From: Shinella sp. WSJ-2
GTDB lineage: Bacteria > Pseudomonadota > Alphaproteobacteria > Rhizobiales > Rhizobiaceae
Length of the DNA: 64,000 nt
Assembly: GCF_003432075.1 (NCBI RefSeq)
Contig: NZ_QWBU01000001.1
Span: 186,001-250,000, forward strand
Direction: 5' to 3'
Shown: positions 1 through 7,458 of the stretch, one piece after another
Layout of the letters: every line of letters begins with the position of its first letter
How positions within the stretch are numbered: the stretch's first letter is position 1
Position numbers and translations under genes: made by a program
Notes under the pieces: generated by a model
The model's database searches: none
What the model was told of the DNA's origin: nothing
Seen by the model: only the letters and a program-made list of their open reading frames with translations

Positions 1-139
1 GCACATTGGTCGCCGCATAAAAATGCCCCGTCTGCCGGCGGCACTGGCTGCAATGGCAGGCGGTCACCTCTCGCAGCTTGCCGGACGTGCGAAACCGCAC
101 CGCACCGCACAGGCAATGTCCCGAATGCGTCTCGCTCAT
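1..139 (-). CDS. GFA/CENP-V family protein, partial (left edge)
   Basis: Reading the minus strand from an ATG at 137-139, the first 46 residues begin MSETHSGHCLCGAVRF and continue through TACHCSQCRRQTG; the rest runs off the window edge. CxCGAVRF followed by CHCxxCR is the zinc-ligand signature of the GFA (glutathione-dependent formaldehyde-activating enzyme, CENP-V/Mss4-like) fold. Family members are mostly of unknown substrate, so a formaldehyde role should not be assumed. The gene is transcribed leftwards, away from the rest of the window. No frame damage is seen in the visible part. Confidence 0.8.
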   Translation of the reverse strand, partial: MSETHSGHCLCGAVRFRTSGKLREVTACHCSQCRRQTGHFYAATNV

Positions 140-243
140 GTCTCCCCCTTCGAGAACCGTTCAGAATTCAATGATCTTAGGTGGTGATGCGCCACCCGGG
201 CCGCTTTCGCGCGGCAAGGCATGGCGCGGGCAAGCAAACGAAA

Positions 244-272
244 ACCGGGCCAGCTTTGTCAGCGGGCCCGGT
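244..272. terminator. GC-rich hairpin between GFA gene and DAHP synthase
   Basis: Eight-base-pair stem (accgggcc 244-251 with ggcccggt 265-272) and a 13-base loop lie downstream of the DAHP synthase stop on the minus strand. It has no clear U-tract on either strand, so it may be a weak terminator or an RNA-stabilising hairpin. The rest of 140-347 shows nothing recognisable. Confidence 0.4.
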
Positions 273-347
273 CCTGTCAAATTCACATTCCTGAATGCTT
301 GCATCAGCGCCGCTAATTTACGGAACCGAAGCGTGAACGGATAGGGA

Positions 348-1721
348 TCAACCGTTCACAACCATCCGCTTTTCGTCGCGGCCGCCCTTCATGCGCTCGG
401 CAAGAAGGAAGGCGAGCTCGAGGGCCTGGTCGGCATTGAGGCGCGGGTCACAATGGGTGTGGTAGCGGTCTGCGAGGTCATCGCCCGACAGCGCGCGTGC
501 GCCACCCGTGCATTCCGTGACATCGTTGCCGGTCATCTCGATATGGATGCCGCCCGGATGCGTGCCTTCCGCGCGGTGGATCTGGAAGAAGCTTTCGACT
601 TCCGACAGGATCCGCTCGAACGGACGGGTCTTGTAGTTGTTGAGCGTGATCGTGTTGCCGTGCATCGGATCGCAGGACCAGACGACCTTCTTGCCCTCGC
701 GCTCGACGGCGCGGATGAGCTTCGGCAGGTTGTCGGCGACCTTGTCGTGGCCGAAACGGCAGATCAGCGTCAGGCGGCCGGCCTCGTTGCTCGGGTTCAG
801 GAGATCGATCAGCTCAAGCAGGCCATCGCCGGTGAGCGACGGGCCGCACTTCAGGCCGAGCGGGTTCTTGATGCCGCGGCAATATTCGATATGCGCGTGG
901 TGGGCCTGGCGCGTGCGGTCGCCGATCCAGATCATGTGGCCGGACGTGGCATACCAGTCGCCCGAGGTCGAATCGACGCGTGTCAGCGCCTGCTCGTAGC
1001 CGAGCAGCAATGCCTCATGGCTCGTGAAGAAATCGGTCTCGCGCAGGTTCGGATTGGTTTCCGGCGTGATCCCGATGGCCTTCATGAAGTCCATCGTTTC
1101 GGAAATCCGGTCGGCGAGCTTGCGGTAGCGCTCGGCCTGCGGGCTATCCTTGACGAAGCCGAGCATCCACTGGTGCACGTTGTCGAGATTGGCGTAACCG
1201 CCCATCGCGAAGGCGCGCAGCAGGTTCAGCGTCGCGGCCGACTGACGGTAGGCCATGATCTGGCGTTCCGGGTTCGGAATACGGGCTTCCTCGGTGAATT
1301 CGATGCCGTTGATGATATCGCCACGGTAGGACGGCAGCGACACATCACCCTGTTTCTCGATGTTCGAGGAGCGCGGCTTGGCGAACTGGCCGGCAATACG
1401 ACCGACCTTAACAACAGGTTGTTGGGCGCCAAAAGTCAGGACCACGGCCATCTGGAGGAAGGCGCGGAAGAAGTCGCGGATCGTATCGGCGCCATGTTCG
1501 GCGAAGCTCTCGGCGCAATCGCCGCCCTGCAGCAGAAAACCCTTGCCTTCTGCGACATTGGCAAGCGATGCCTTCAGGCGGCGGGCCTCACCGGCGAAGA
1601 CGAGCGGCGGAAACTTCGCAAGGCGCTCTTCAGTCGCCGCCAATGCGGCGAGATCCGGATATTCCGGAACCTGCTGGATGGGCTTCTGCCGCCAGCTGGT
1701 CGGGGTCCAATTCTGTGCCAT
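348..1721 (-). CDS. class II 3-deoxy-7-phosphoheptulonate (DAHP) synthase
   Basis: This 457-residue protein catalyses the first step of the shikimate pathway, condensing phosphoenolpyruvate with erythrose 4-phosphate. It is the plant-like class II type, recognised by [19 protein letters not shown] near the N-terminus, [37 protein letters not shown] and [18 protein letters not shown], which span the metal- and substrate-binding residues. An in-frame upstream extension to 1862 exists, but the family start MAQNWTP at 1719-1721 has an AGGTGA-type ribosome site just upstream, so I use it. Class II enzymes of this length (about 460) are standard in Rhizobiales; databases variously use aroF, aroG or aroH, so no symbol is given. 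It appears monocistronic. Confidence 0.96.
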   Translation of the reverse strand: MAQNWTPTSWRQKPIQQVPEYPDLAALAATEERLAKFPPLVFAGEARRLKASLANVAEGKGFLLQGGDCAESFAEHGADTIRDFFRAFLQMAVVLTFGAQQPVVKVGRIAGQFAKPRSSNIEKQGDVSLPSYRGDIINGIEFTEEARIPNPERQIMAYRQSAATLNLLRAFAMGGYANLDNVHQWMLGFVKDSPQAERYRKLADRISETMDFMKAIGITPETNPNLRETDFFTSHEALLLGYEQALTRVDSTSGDWYATSGHMIWIGDRTRQAHHAHIEYCRGIKNPLGLKCGPSLTGDGLLELIDLLNPSNEAGRLTLICRFGHDKVADNLPKLIRAVEREGKKVVWSCDPMHGNTITLNNYKTRPFERILSEVESFFQIHRAEGTHPGGIHIEMTGNDVTECTGGARALSGDDLADRYHTHCDPRLNADQALELAFLLAERMKGGRDEKRMVVNG

Positions 1722-1884
1722 GATACTCACCTGTCCTGAGCGCTCGCGAAAGCCTGCGGGCGCCCTCCGTTTTGAAGATGCGGGCTTATAAACCGTTAGA
1801 TGGTTCTTGCATAGCCGAACTTCCAGCGGTCGCCGAGGCAATTGCGGCGCCGGTGTTTTCATGTGACAGGCGGCAGGCAGACGA

Positions 1885-2121
1885 TCAGGCCCGGGAGCGA
1901 CGCGATGCGGTCCCGAATGCGAATATCCAGCTCGAAACAGGCTTTTGCCTTGCCTTTCGCGGTTGCGGCCTGTCGTTTCCCAGCCATCGGCTGAACAGAG
2001 TGTTCACCCCTTGCAGGCCGCGCCATTCCTCCCGCTCCAGCGGGTCGGCGAAAGGATCGCGTTGTAAGCGTCGCATTGCAGCCTTCTGTCGGTCGAAGGC
2101 AATCATCCATTCCGGGGTCAT
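1885..2121 (-). CDS. small hypothetical protein, 78 aa
   Basis: A short frame beginning [20 protein letters not shown] has a good GAGGAG ribosome site nine bases before its ATG at 2119-2121. The protein is charged, with a helical N-terminal half ([22 protein letters not shown]) and a basic Arg/Lys-rich tail; it has no signal peptide and no motif I recognise. It is divergent from the LysR gene, with two palindromes in between, so it is a possible regulatory target of that regulator (inference from position). A competing longer frame on the same strand lacks protein-like composition. The tail could be a frame-shifted end of a longer ancestral gene. Confidence 0.55.
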   Translation of the reverse strand: MTPEWMIAFDRQKAAMRRLQRDPFADPLEREEWRGLQGVNTLFSRWLGNDRPQPRKARQKPVSSWIFAFGTASRRSRA

Positions 2122-2192
2122 GACGAAACTCCTCGTTTGCGGTGTTCGTCATGGAAGTAGCCACCGTCCTGTCGTCTTCGTAGATGCGGAAA

Positions 2193-2215
2193 TGAAACGT
2201 CCGTTTCACCGGTGA
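2193..2215. promoter_or_regulatory. two overlapping palindromes in the divergent LysR promoter region
   Basis: TGAAAC-N4-GTTTCA (2193-2208) is a perfect inverted repeat and overlaps a second perfect palindrome, TCACCGGTGA (2206-2215). They lie 56 bases or more before the LysR start and between two divergent genes, the usual place for a LysR operator. Function is inferred from symmetry and position only. Confidence 0.45.
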
Positions 2216-2270
2216 GCGATACCGGCGGCGGCTTTTGCGCTATGAAAGGAGACCAAACGAGGGACCGGAT

Positions 2271-3176
2271 ATGTCGGAAGTCGACTGGAGCGACCTGCAG
2301 CTTTTCTTCCATGTCGCCGCCGAGGGCGGACTTGCCGGTGCGGCAAGCATCACCGGCATCAGCGCGCCGACGATCGGCCGCCGCATGCTGGCGCTGGAGC
2401 GCACCATGGGCCGCACGCTTTTCGTCCGCAGCCAGCAGGGCTATCGGCTGGCACCGGACGGCATGGTGCTGTTCGAGCATGTGCAGACGATCCGCCGCAC
2501 GACGGCAGATATCACCCGCTGGCATGGCGAAGCCTTCGCGCTACCCATCGTCTCGATTGCCGGCGATATCTGGCTGACGGGTTTCGTTGCCGATAACACG
2601 GGCGCGCTGCGCGGCGCGGAAGACAGTTTCCGTCTCTGCTGCAAGCGGCTTCCGCCCGGCGACGACCTCGCCTATCGCCACGGCATGATCTTCCTCCTCC
2701 ACGCCGCGCCGAAGACCGGCAATCTCGCCGTGCGCAAATCCGTGGACGTGACCTATGCCGTCTACCGCGCGTCGGGCCACGCTTTCGAAACGGATCTGCC
2801 CTGGGTGTCTATCGGCACGGAAGTCGCGGTCTCGGAGCCGGAAAAATGGGTTTTCCGCCATCACGAGAATCAGATCCACACCTGGACCAACGCACCCGAC
2901 ATCCTTGCCCGGCTGATCGCCGGCGGCGCGGGGCGTGGCGTGCTGCCGACCTTCGTGGGAGACACGATGCCGGGGTTGATGCGCGAGGGCGAGCCGATCG
3001 AGGCCCTCACCCACCCGCTGTGGCTCGCCGTCAACGACGACGACCGGCACCGGCCGGAAATGCGCCTCGCGCTCGACCGCCTCGCCGCCCTCTTCAAGAG
3101 CCACGAGGACCGTTTTGCCGGCCGCCGTCCGGCGGTGGCAAAGGCGCCGCCGCTTAGAGCCGCTGGCCGTTCCTGA
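2271..3176 (+). CDS. LysR-family transcriptional regulator
   Basis: The 301-residue protein has an N-terminal winged helix-turn-helix (WSDLQLFFHVAAEGGLAGAASITGISAPTIGRRMLALERTMGR, here in sections: residues about 5-65) followed by a type 2 periplasmic-binding-like effector domain to the C-terminus. The effector is unknown. ATG at 2271 is chosen because a possible TTG start at 2235 would place the GGAG ribosome site inside the gene. It is divergent from the 78-residue hypothetical gene and its 3' end overlaps the convergent glutathione reductase gene by 23 bases, which could give antisense coupling of the two mRNAs. The last residues (about 285-301) are Pro/Arg-rich and lie outside the effector fold. 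Confidence 0.88.
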   Translation: MSEVDWSDLQLFFHVAAEGGLAGAASITGISAPTIGRRMLALERTMGRTLFVRSQQGYRLAPDGMVLFEHVQTIRRTTADITRWHGEAFALPIVSIAGDIWLTGFVADNTGALRGAEDSFRLCCKRLPPGDDLAYRHGMIFLLHAAPKTGNLAVRKSVDVTYAVYRASGHAFETDLPWVSIGTEVAVSEPEKWVFRHHENQIHTWTNAPDILARLIAGGAGRGVLPTFVGDTMPGLMREGEPIEALTHPLWLAVNDDDRHRPEMRLALDRLAALFKSHEDRFAGRRPAVAKAPPLRAAGRS

Positions 3177-4542
3177 TGCGGTAGCTCGGCTGGTACATCG
3201 TCACCAGCTCTTCGGATGCCGTCGGATGCACCGCCATGGTGCGGTCGAAATCGTCCTTGGTGACGCCGGCCTTCAGCGAAATGCCGAGCAGCTGCGCCAT
3301 CTCGCCCGCTTCGTGGCCGAGGATATGCGCGCCCACCACCTTGCGGTCCGCCGCATTGACGACGAGCTTCATGATCGTCTTTTCCTGCCGGCCCGACAGC
3401 GTCGCCTTCATCGGCCGGAATTCGGCACGGTAGATTTCGAGATCGTCGAACTTTTTCGCCGCATCCTCTTCGCTGAGGCCCACCGTACCGATTTCCGGCT
3501 GCGAGAAGACGGCGGTGGCGATGAGGTCATGATCCGGCGAGACCGGATTGCCGCGGAATTCCGTCTCGATGAAGCACATAGCCTCATGGATGGCGACCGG
3601 CGTCAGCTGCACACGATCCGTCACGTCGCCCAGCGCGAAGATACCGGGCACGTTGGTGCGCGAGAACTCGTCGACGATAATGGCGCCACGCTCGCTGGTC
3701 TTCACACCAGCCGTCTCCAGCCCGAGGCTGCCTGTGTTCGGCACGCGGCCCAGCGCCAGCATGACCTGATCGACGACCAGCGTCTCGCCGCCTTTGGTCG
3801 CGACCGACCGCTTGCCATCCGCCGTCTCCGAAACGCTGGTAATGAGGTCCTCGCAAAGAACGCGGATGCCCTTGGCGACCATCGCCGCCTGCAAGCCCTG
3901 GCGCATGTCATGGTCGAAGCGCGAAAGGATCTGCCTACCGCGATAGATCAACGTCGTCTCGACGCCGAGACCGTGGAAGATGTTGGCGAATTCGACAGCG
4001 ATATAGCCGCCGCCGGAGATGACGATGGATTTCGGCATGTCCGGCAGATCGAAGGCCTCGTTGGACGAGATGCAGAGCTCATGGCCCGGCAGGTCGGGGT
4101 GCGGCGTCGGATGCCCCCCGACGGCGATCAGGATGCGCTCGGCCGTCACCAGTTCGTCGGTCGCCGTTAGGCGAAGCGTGTTCGGGCCGACCAGCACGGC
4201 GCGGGTCGCCAGAATGGTCGCGGCCGCATTGTCGAGACCCTTGCGATAGAGGCCTTCGAGACGGGTGATCTCCTTCTCCTTGGCGGCGACGAGCGCCTGC
4301 CAGTCGAAGGTGGTCTCGCCGACCGTCCAGCCGAAACCGGCCGCGTCCTCGAAATGCTCAGGAAACTGCGAGGCGTAGACATAGAGCTTCTTCGGCACGC
4401 AGCCACGGATGACGCAGGTACCGCCAAAGCGAAACTCTTCCGCTATCGCGACCTTCTTGCCCATGCTGGCGGCCAAACGCGCGCTGCGCACGCCACCGGA
4501 GCCTCCGCCGATGACGAAGAGGTCGTAGTCGAATGCCGTCAT
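3154..4542 (-). CDS. gor: glutathione-disulfide reductase
   Basis: The 462-residue cytoplasmic flavoenzyme reduces oxidised glutathione with NADPH. It has the N-terminal FAD-binding GGGSGG motif, the redox-active pair in GGTCVIRGCVPKK (Cys43 and Cys48), the NAD(P)-binding GGGYIAVEFA segment near the middle, the second FAD motif GIFALGDVTD, and the C-terminal catalytic HPTASEE near residue 440. Length and motif order are typical of class I pyridine nucleotide-disulfide oxidoreductases of the Gor type rather than dihydrolipoamide dehydrogenase. A GTTGCGCAAC palindrome at 4653-4662 lies about 110 bases upstream and could be regulatory. The 3' end overlaps lysR. Confidence 0.96.
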   Translation of the reverse strand: MTAFDYDLFVIGGGSGGVRSARLAASMGKKVAIAEEFRFGGTCVIRGCVPKKLYVYASQFPEHFEDAAGFGWTVGETTFDWQALVAAKEKEITRLEGLYRKGLDNAAATILATRAVLVGPNTLRLTATDELVTAERILIAVGGHPTPHPDLPGHELCISSNEAFDLPDMPKSIVISGGGYIAVEFANIFHGLGVETTLIYRGRQILSRFDHDMRQGLQAAMVAKGIRVLCEDLITSVSETADGKRSVATKGGETLVVDQVMLALGRVPNTGSLGLETAGVKTSERGAIIVDEFSRTNVPGIFALGDVTDRVQLTPVAIHEAMCFIETEFRGNPVSPDHDLIATAVFSQPEIGTVGLSEEDAAKKFDDLEIYRAEFRPMKATLSGRQEKTIMKLVVNAADRKVVGAHILGHEAGEMAQLLGISLKAGVTKDDFDRTMAVHPTASEELVTMYQPSYRIRNGQRL

Positions 4543-4797
4543 TGTGATCTCCTGCGGGCAAGGCTGGCCGGACGGCCGAAAGGGATGCGGCGGCGCGAAT
4601 CCACCGACCGGTTTTCTTCATATAGGAACGCCGCAACCAAAAGGAAAAGAGTGTTGCGCAACGATCTGCACCGCGGACCGTGAACGCAGCGCGACGCCCA
4701 ACAGTTTTTTCTAAAAAAGCAGGCGAATCCCATTTACGGCGAGATAAAGGCACCGTAGGAATCGATCGCCCGATTGTGGGCTAACCGGATGATAGAT

Positions 4798-5133
4798 ATG
4801 GCTAAATCTAAAGTTTTCGCAGCATCGGCACTGGCACTCGCCATGCTTGCAGGCCCGGCTCTCGCGGAAGACCTCGTCTTCCAGCTGAAGAATGGCACCA
4901 ACTCCGTCCTGACCCGTTTCCACACCTCGCCCGTCGGCGTCGATAAGTGGGAAGACGACGTCTTCGGCGAACAGGTCCTCAACCCCGGCGAGACGATCGA
5001 AATCACGATCGCCGACGGTCGGGACGTCTGTAACTACGACATGCGTTTCGAATTCGCCGAGGAGTCCGATCTTGATACGACCACGGACACGCAGAACCTT
5101 TGCGAACTCGGCGAATACACGATCCACGAATAA
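4798..5133 (+). CDS. small secreted conserved protein, 111 aa
   Basis: A signal peptide (MAKSKVFAASALALAMLAGPALA) precedes a mature domain of about 88 residues beginning EDLVFQLKNGTNSVLTRFHTSP. The mature part is acidic, probably beta-rich, and has two cysteines (VCNYD and NLCELGEY) that could form one disulfide in the periplasm. Similar small proteins are widespread in alphaproteobacteria and are sometimes mislabelled argininosuccinate lyase in databases; there is no lyase sequence here. ATG at 4798 is used because it directly precedes the signal peptide; in-frame TTG 4774 and ATG 4789 are less likely. Function unknown. A strong terminator follows 15 bases after the stop. Confidence 0.85.
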   Translation: MAKSKVFAASALALAMLAGPALAEDLVFQLKNGTNSVLTRFHTSPVGVDKWEDDVFGEQVLNPGETIEITIADGRDVCNYDMRFEFAEESDLDTTTDTQNLCELGEYTIHE

Positions 5134-5148
5134 GCCGGCGAAGAATGA

Positions 5149-5182
5149 AAAACGGGCCGTCTCTGAAAGAGGCGGCCCGTTT
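5149..5182 (+). terminator. rho-independent terminator of the small secreted protein gene
   Basis: An inverted repeat of acgggccg and cggcccgt flanks a loop containing tctctgaaagagg, with an A-run before it and TTT after it. It sits immediately downstream of the stop at 5133. Confidence 0.8.
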
Positions 5183-5198
5183 CATCACGAAGGATATG

Positions 5199-5223
5199 AA
5201 AAGGCGGCCCGGAGGCCGCCTTT
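5199..5223 (-). terminator. terminator of rpiA-DUF2059 operon
   Basis: aaaggcggcc and ggccgccttt pair across a short loop; read on the minus strand the stem ends in TTTTC. It lies 13 bases past the DUF2059 stop, so it ends the leftward operon. Confidence 0.8.
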
Positions 5224-5235
5224 ATGTTTGTTCGC

Positions 5236-5781
5236 TTACTGCTGCGGCTGCTTCGCTTCGCCACCTTCGGCGGTTGCCGGGGCGCCGAGAATGTTCTGCA
5301 GCTTCTTGCCACTTTCGACCTGCAGGTCGCGGCCGATGCCGGCAGCCCAGATTTCGGCGGCCTTCATCAGGCTGCGCGTGGCGATCGGGCCGTCCGACAG
5401 GAGCTTCTTGCCGACCGGCGAGGAGTAGAAGTCGGCGATCGCCTTCAGCTCGTCCTGCGTGAAGGTCTTTGCGTAGATCGTCGCGGCTTCCTTTTCGAGA
5501 TCGGCGCGGCGCGGTGCAAGTGCCAGCGCCTGCTCGTCAACGGTCGCGTTGATTTCCGCCTCATGGTTCGGGGAAGCCTGAATGAGGGCCGCCTTGGCGC
5601 GCATGGCAAGGCTCGGCAGGATGTTGTCGAAGCCTGCAGTCGCCGCGATGGCGTCGATGGCGGTGCGCGCGGTCTTCAACTGCTCTTCCGAGACCTCCTG
5701 CGCCTTGGCGGCGCCGACGAGGCTTGCCGAAACGATGAGGGTTACCGCGAGGGTCCGGCCGAAACCAGCAAAGTTGATCAT
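5236..5781 (-). CDS. DUF2059 domain-containing periplasmic protein
   Basis: The 181-residue product has a signal peptide (about residues 1-28, cleavage after AKA) and an all-helical DUF2059 domain containing the family hallmark FTQDELKAIADFYSSPVGKKLLS (here residues about 112-134). DUF2059 proteins are periplasmic and of unknown function. The C-terminus is a short Gly/Gln-rich tail. It starts 18 bases after the rpiA stop on the same strand, so the two are almost certainly cotranscribed; the same pairing is common in Rhizobiaceae (general knowledge). A terminator follows. Confidence 0.9.
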   Translation of the reverse strand: MINFAGFGRTLAVTLIVSASLVGAAKAQEVSEEQLKTARTAIDAIAATAGFDNILPSLAMRAKAALIQASPNHEAEINATVDEQALALAPRRADLEKEAATIYAKTFTQDELKAIADFYSSPVGKKLLSDGPIATRSLMKAAEIWAAGIGRDLQVESGKKLQNILGAPATAEGGEAKQPQQ

Positions 5782-5799
5782 GTCGGTCTATGCTCCTGT

Positions 5800-6498
5800 C
5801 TATTCTTTCGCCGTCAGCGTGCGCGCACCAGCCGGACCGGCGATGATGGCAAGCGACGCCATATTGATGAAGAGTCCGTGTTCGACGACACCGGGTATGT
5901 CATTGAGGCTGCTTGCGAGCGCATCTGCATCAGGAATGCGGCCAAAAGATGCGTCGAGAATATAGTGTCCACCATCCGTCATGAAGGTGCCGTCACCGGA
6001 GGCGCGCAGCGTGAGCGGACCGGAAAGCCCAAGGCGCGCGGCTGCTTTCTCGATGGCGATGCGCGTGGAGACGAGGCCGAACGGATTGACCTCGATCGGT
6101 AGCTTGAAAGCGCCAAGCGTCTCGACCACCTTGGTCTCGTCGGCGATCACGATCATGCGGGCCGAGGCGGCCGCTACGATCTTCTCGCGCAGGAGCGCGC
6201 CGCCGCCGCCCTTGACGAGGCGCAGCTGGCCGTCGACCTCGTCGGCGCCGTCGATGGTCAGGTCGAGTTCCGGCAGTTCATCGAGCGACTTCAGAGGCAC
6301 GCCGAGTTCGACGCAAAGCCGCGCCGTGCGCTCGGAGGTGGGCACGCCCTCCACCTTGAGGCCGCCAGCAACCTTTTCCGCCAGAAGCCGGACGAATTCT
6401 TCCGCCGTCGAGCCGGTGCCGATGCCGAGCCGCATGCCGTCTTCCACATGGGCAAGAGCGGCTTCCGCGGCCTTGATCTTCATTTCCCTGGCGTCCAT
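5800..6498 (-). CDS. rpiA: ribose-5-phosphate isomerase A
   Basis: The 232-residue enzyme interconverts ribose 5-phosphate and ribulose 5-phosphate in the pentose phosphate pathway. Diagnostic segments are [15 protein letters not shown] (phosphate loop), [11 protein letters not shown] (catalytic Asp pair) and [14 protein letters not shown], with VNPFGL further on. The start at 6498 ([15 protein letters not shown]) has an AAGGAG site about eleven bases upstream, whereas an in-frame ATG at 6522 has none as good. It is the first gene of an operon with the DUF2059 gene and is divergent from gph. Confidence 0.96.
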   Translation of the reverse strand: MDAREMKIKAAEAALAHVEDGMRLGIGTGSTAEEFVRLLAEKVAGGLKVEGVPTSERTARLCVELGVPLKSLDELPELDLTIDGADEVDGQLRLVKGGGGALLREKIVAAASARMIVIADETKVVETLGAFKLPIEVNPFGLVSTRIAIEKAAARLGLSGPLTLRASGDGTFMTDGGHYILDASFGRIPDADALASSLNDIPGVVEHGLFINMASLAIIAGPAGARTLTAKE

Positions 6499-6720
6499 CC
6501 GCCACGCACTCCTTAAAAGCAACCCGCCGGCCCTTCACGCGAAGCGGCCGGAAATTCCGGTGAGACACTTACACGCACCGCCCGGCAAACGAAAGCCAAA
6601 ATCGCGGCGAAGCCGGTGGTTCACGGTGTCGATAAAAGGTAACGGCACAAGGCGATTGCAAATGCCGCCTCCATCGCCTACCGGAGAAACCCGCCTCCCA
6701 TCTCTCCTGCAAGGTTTCCC

Positions 6721-7395
6721 ATGTCCGCTTCTCTCGTTGTCTTCGATCTCGACGGTACGCTCATCGACACCGCACACGACCTCGTGGCGAGCCTCAACCA
6801 CACGATCGGTCTCGAAGGCCTCGATCCGGTCGGCTATGGCGATCTCACCTATCTCGTCGGCCATGGCGGGCAGGTCATGATCAAGCGCGCCTTCTCGCTG
6901 CGCGGCCGTGACATCACCGACGGCGAACTGGAGCGGATGCTTGATGTCTTCGTCCAGCACTATGCTGAAGCAATGCCGGGCGTCTCCGTGCCCTATCCGG
7001 GCCTCGTCGAGGCAATGGACCGCCTCGCGGACGCCGGCTACCGCCTTGCCGTCTGCACCAACAAGATGGAGGGCCTTGCCCGCCGCCTGATCGACGGCCT
7101 CGGCCTGACCGCCCGTTTTGCCGCGATCACCGGCGGCGACACGTTCGCTGTCCGCAAGCCCGATGCCGAACACCTGCTCGGCACCGTCCGCCTGGCGCAA
7201 GCCGATCCGAAGCGCACGGTGATGGTCGGCGACAGCCTCAATGACATCCTGGTCGCCCGCAATGCCGGCGTGCCCTCGGTCGGCGTACCCTTCGGCTATT
7301 CCGACGTGCCGATCGCGGAACTCAAGCCAAGCCATGTCGTCACGCATTTCGACGAACTGACGCCCGACCTCATCGAACGCCTGCTCGCACGCTGA
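6721..7395 (+). CDS. gph: phosphoglycolate phosphatase (HAD superfamily)
   Basis: The 224-residue protein carries all four HAD motifs: FDLDGTLIDT at residues 8-17 (nucleophile and acid/base Asp), VCTNK near residue 115, a KPDAEHLLG lysine, and MVGDSLNDILVARNAG near residue 173. The alpha-helical cap after motif 1 fits the Gph subfamily, which removes 2-phosphoglycolate arising from DNA repair or oxygenase activity. Other small phosphomonoesters are possible substrates. It is divergent from rpiA, as is common in rhizobia, and ends at a shared bidirectional hairpin. Confidence 0.88.
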   Translation: MSASLVVFDLDGTLIDTAHDLVASLNHTIGLEGLDPVGYGDLTYLVGHGGQVMIKRAFSLRGRDITDGELERMLDVFVQHYAEAMPGVSVPYPGLVEAMDRLADAGYRLAVCTNKMEGLARRLIDGLGLTARFAAITGGDTFAVRKPDAEHLLGTVRLAQADPKRTVMVGDSLNDILVARNAGVPSVGVPFGYSDVPIAELKPSHVVTHFDELTPDLIERLLAR

Positions 7396-7400
7396 TCAAA

Positions 7401-7437
7401 AAAGGCGCCGCGTCCTTCAGGATACGGCGCCTTCGAT
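7401..7437. terminator. bidirectional terminator between gph and L,D-transpeptidase
   Basis: AAGGCGCCG and CGGCGCCTT form a strong stem flanked by an A-run on the left and T-rich sequence on the right, so it can end both convergent genes. Confidence 0.75.
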
Positions 7438-7458
7438 ATTCGTTGCCCCTGGACGCTG

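Noticed and set aside
453-1739. A 428-codon frame antisense to DAHP synthase
   Set aside because: The sense strand encodes a complete conserved enzyme; long antisense frames are expected in GC-rich DNA.
4798-5133. Argininosuccinate lyase label for the small secreted protein
   Set aside because: The protein is only 111 residues with a signal peptide and lacks any lyase motif.
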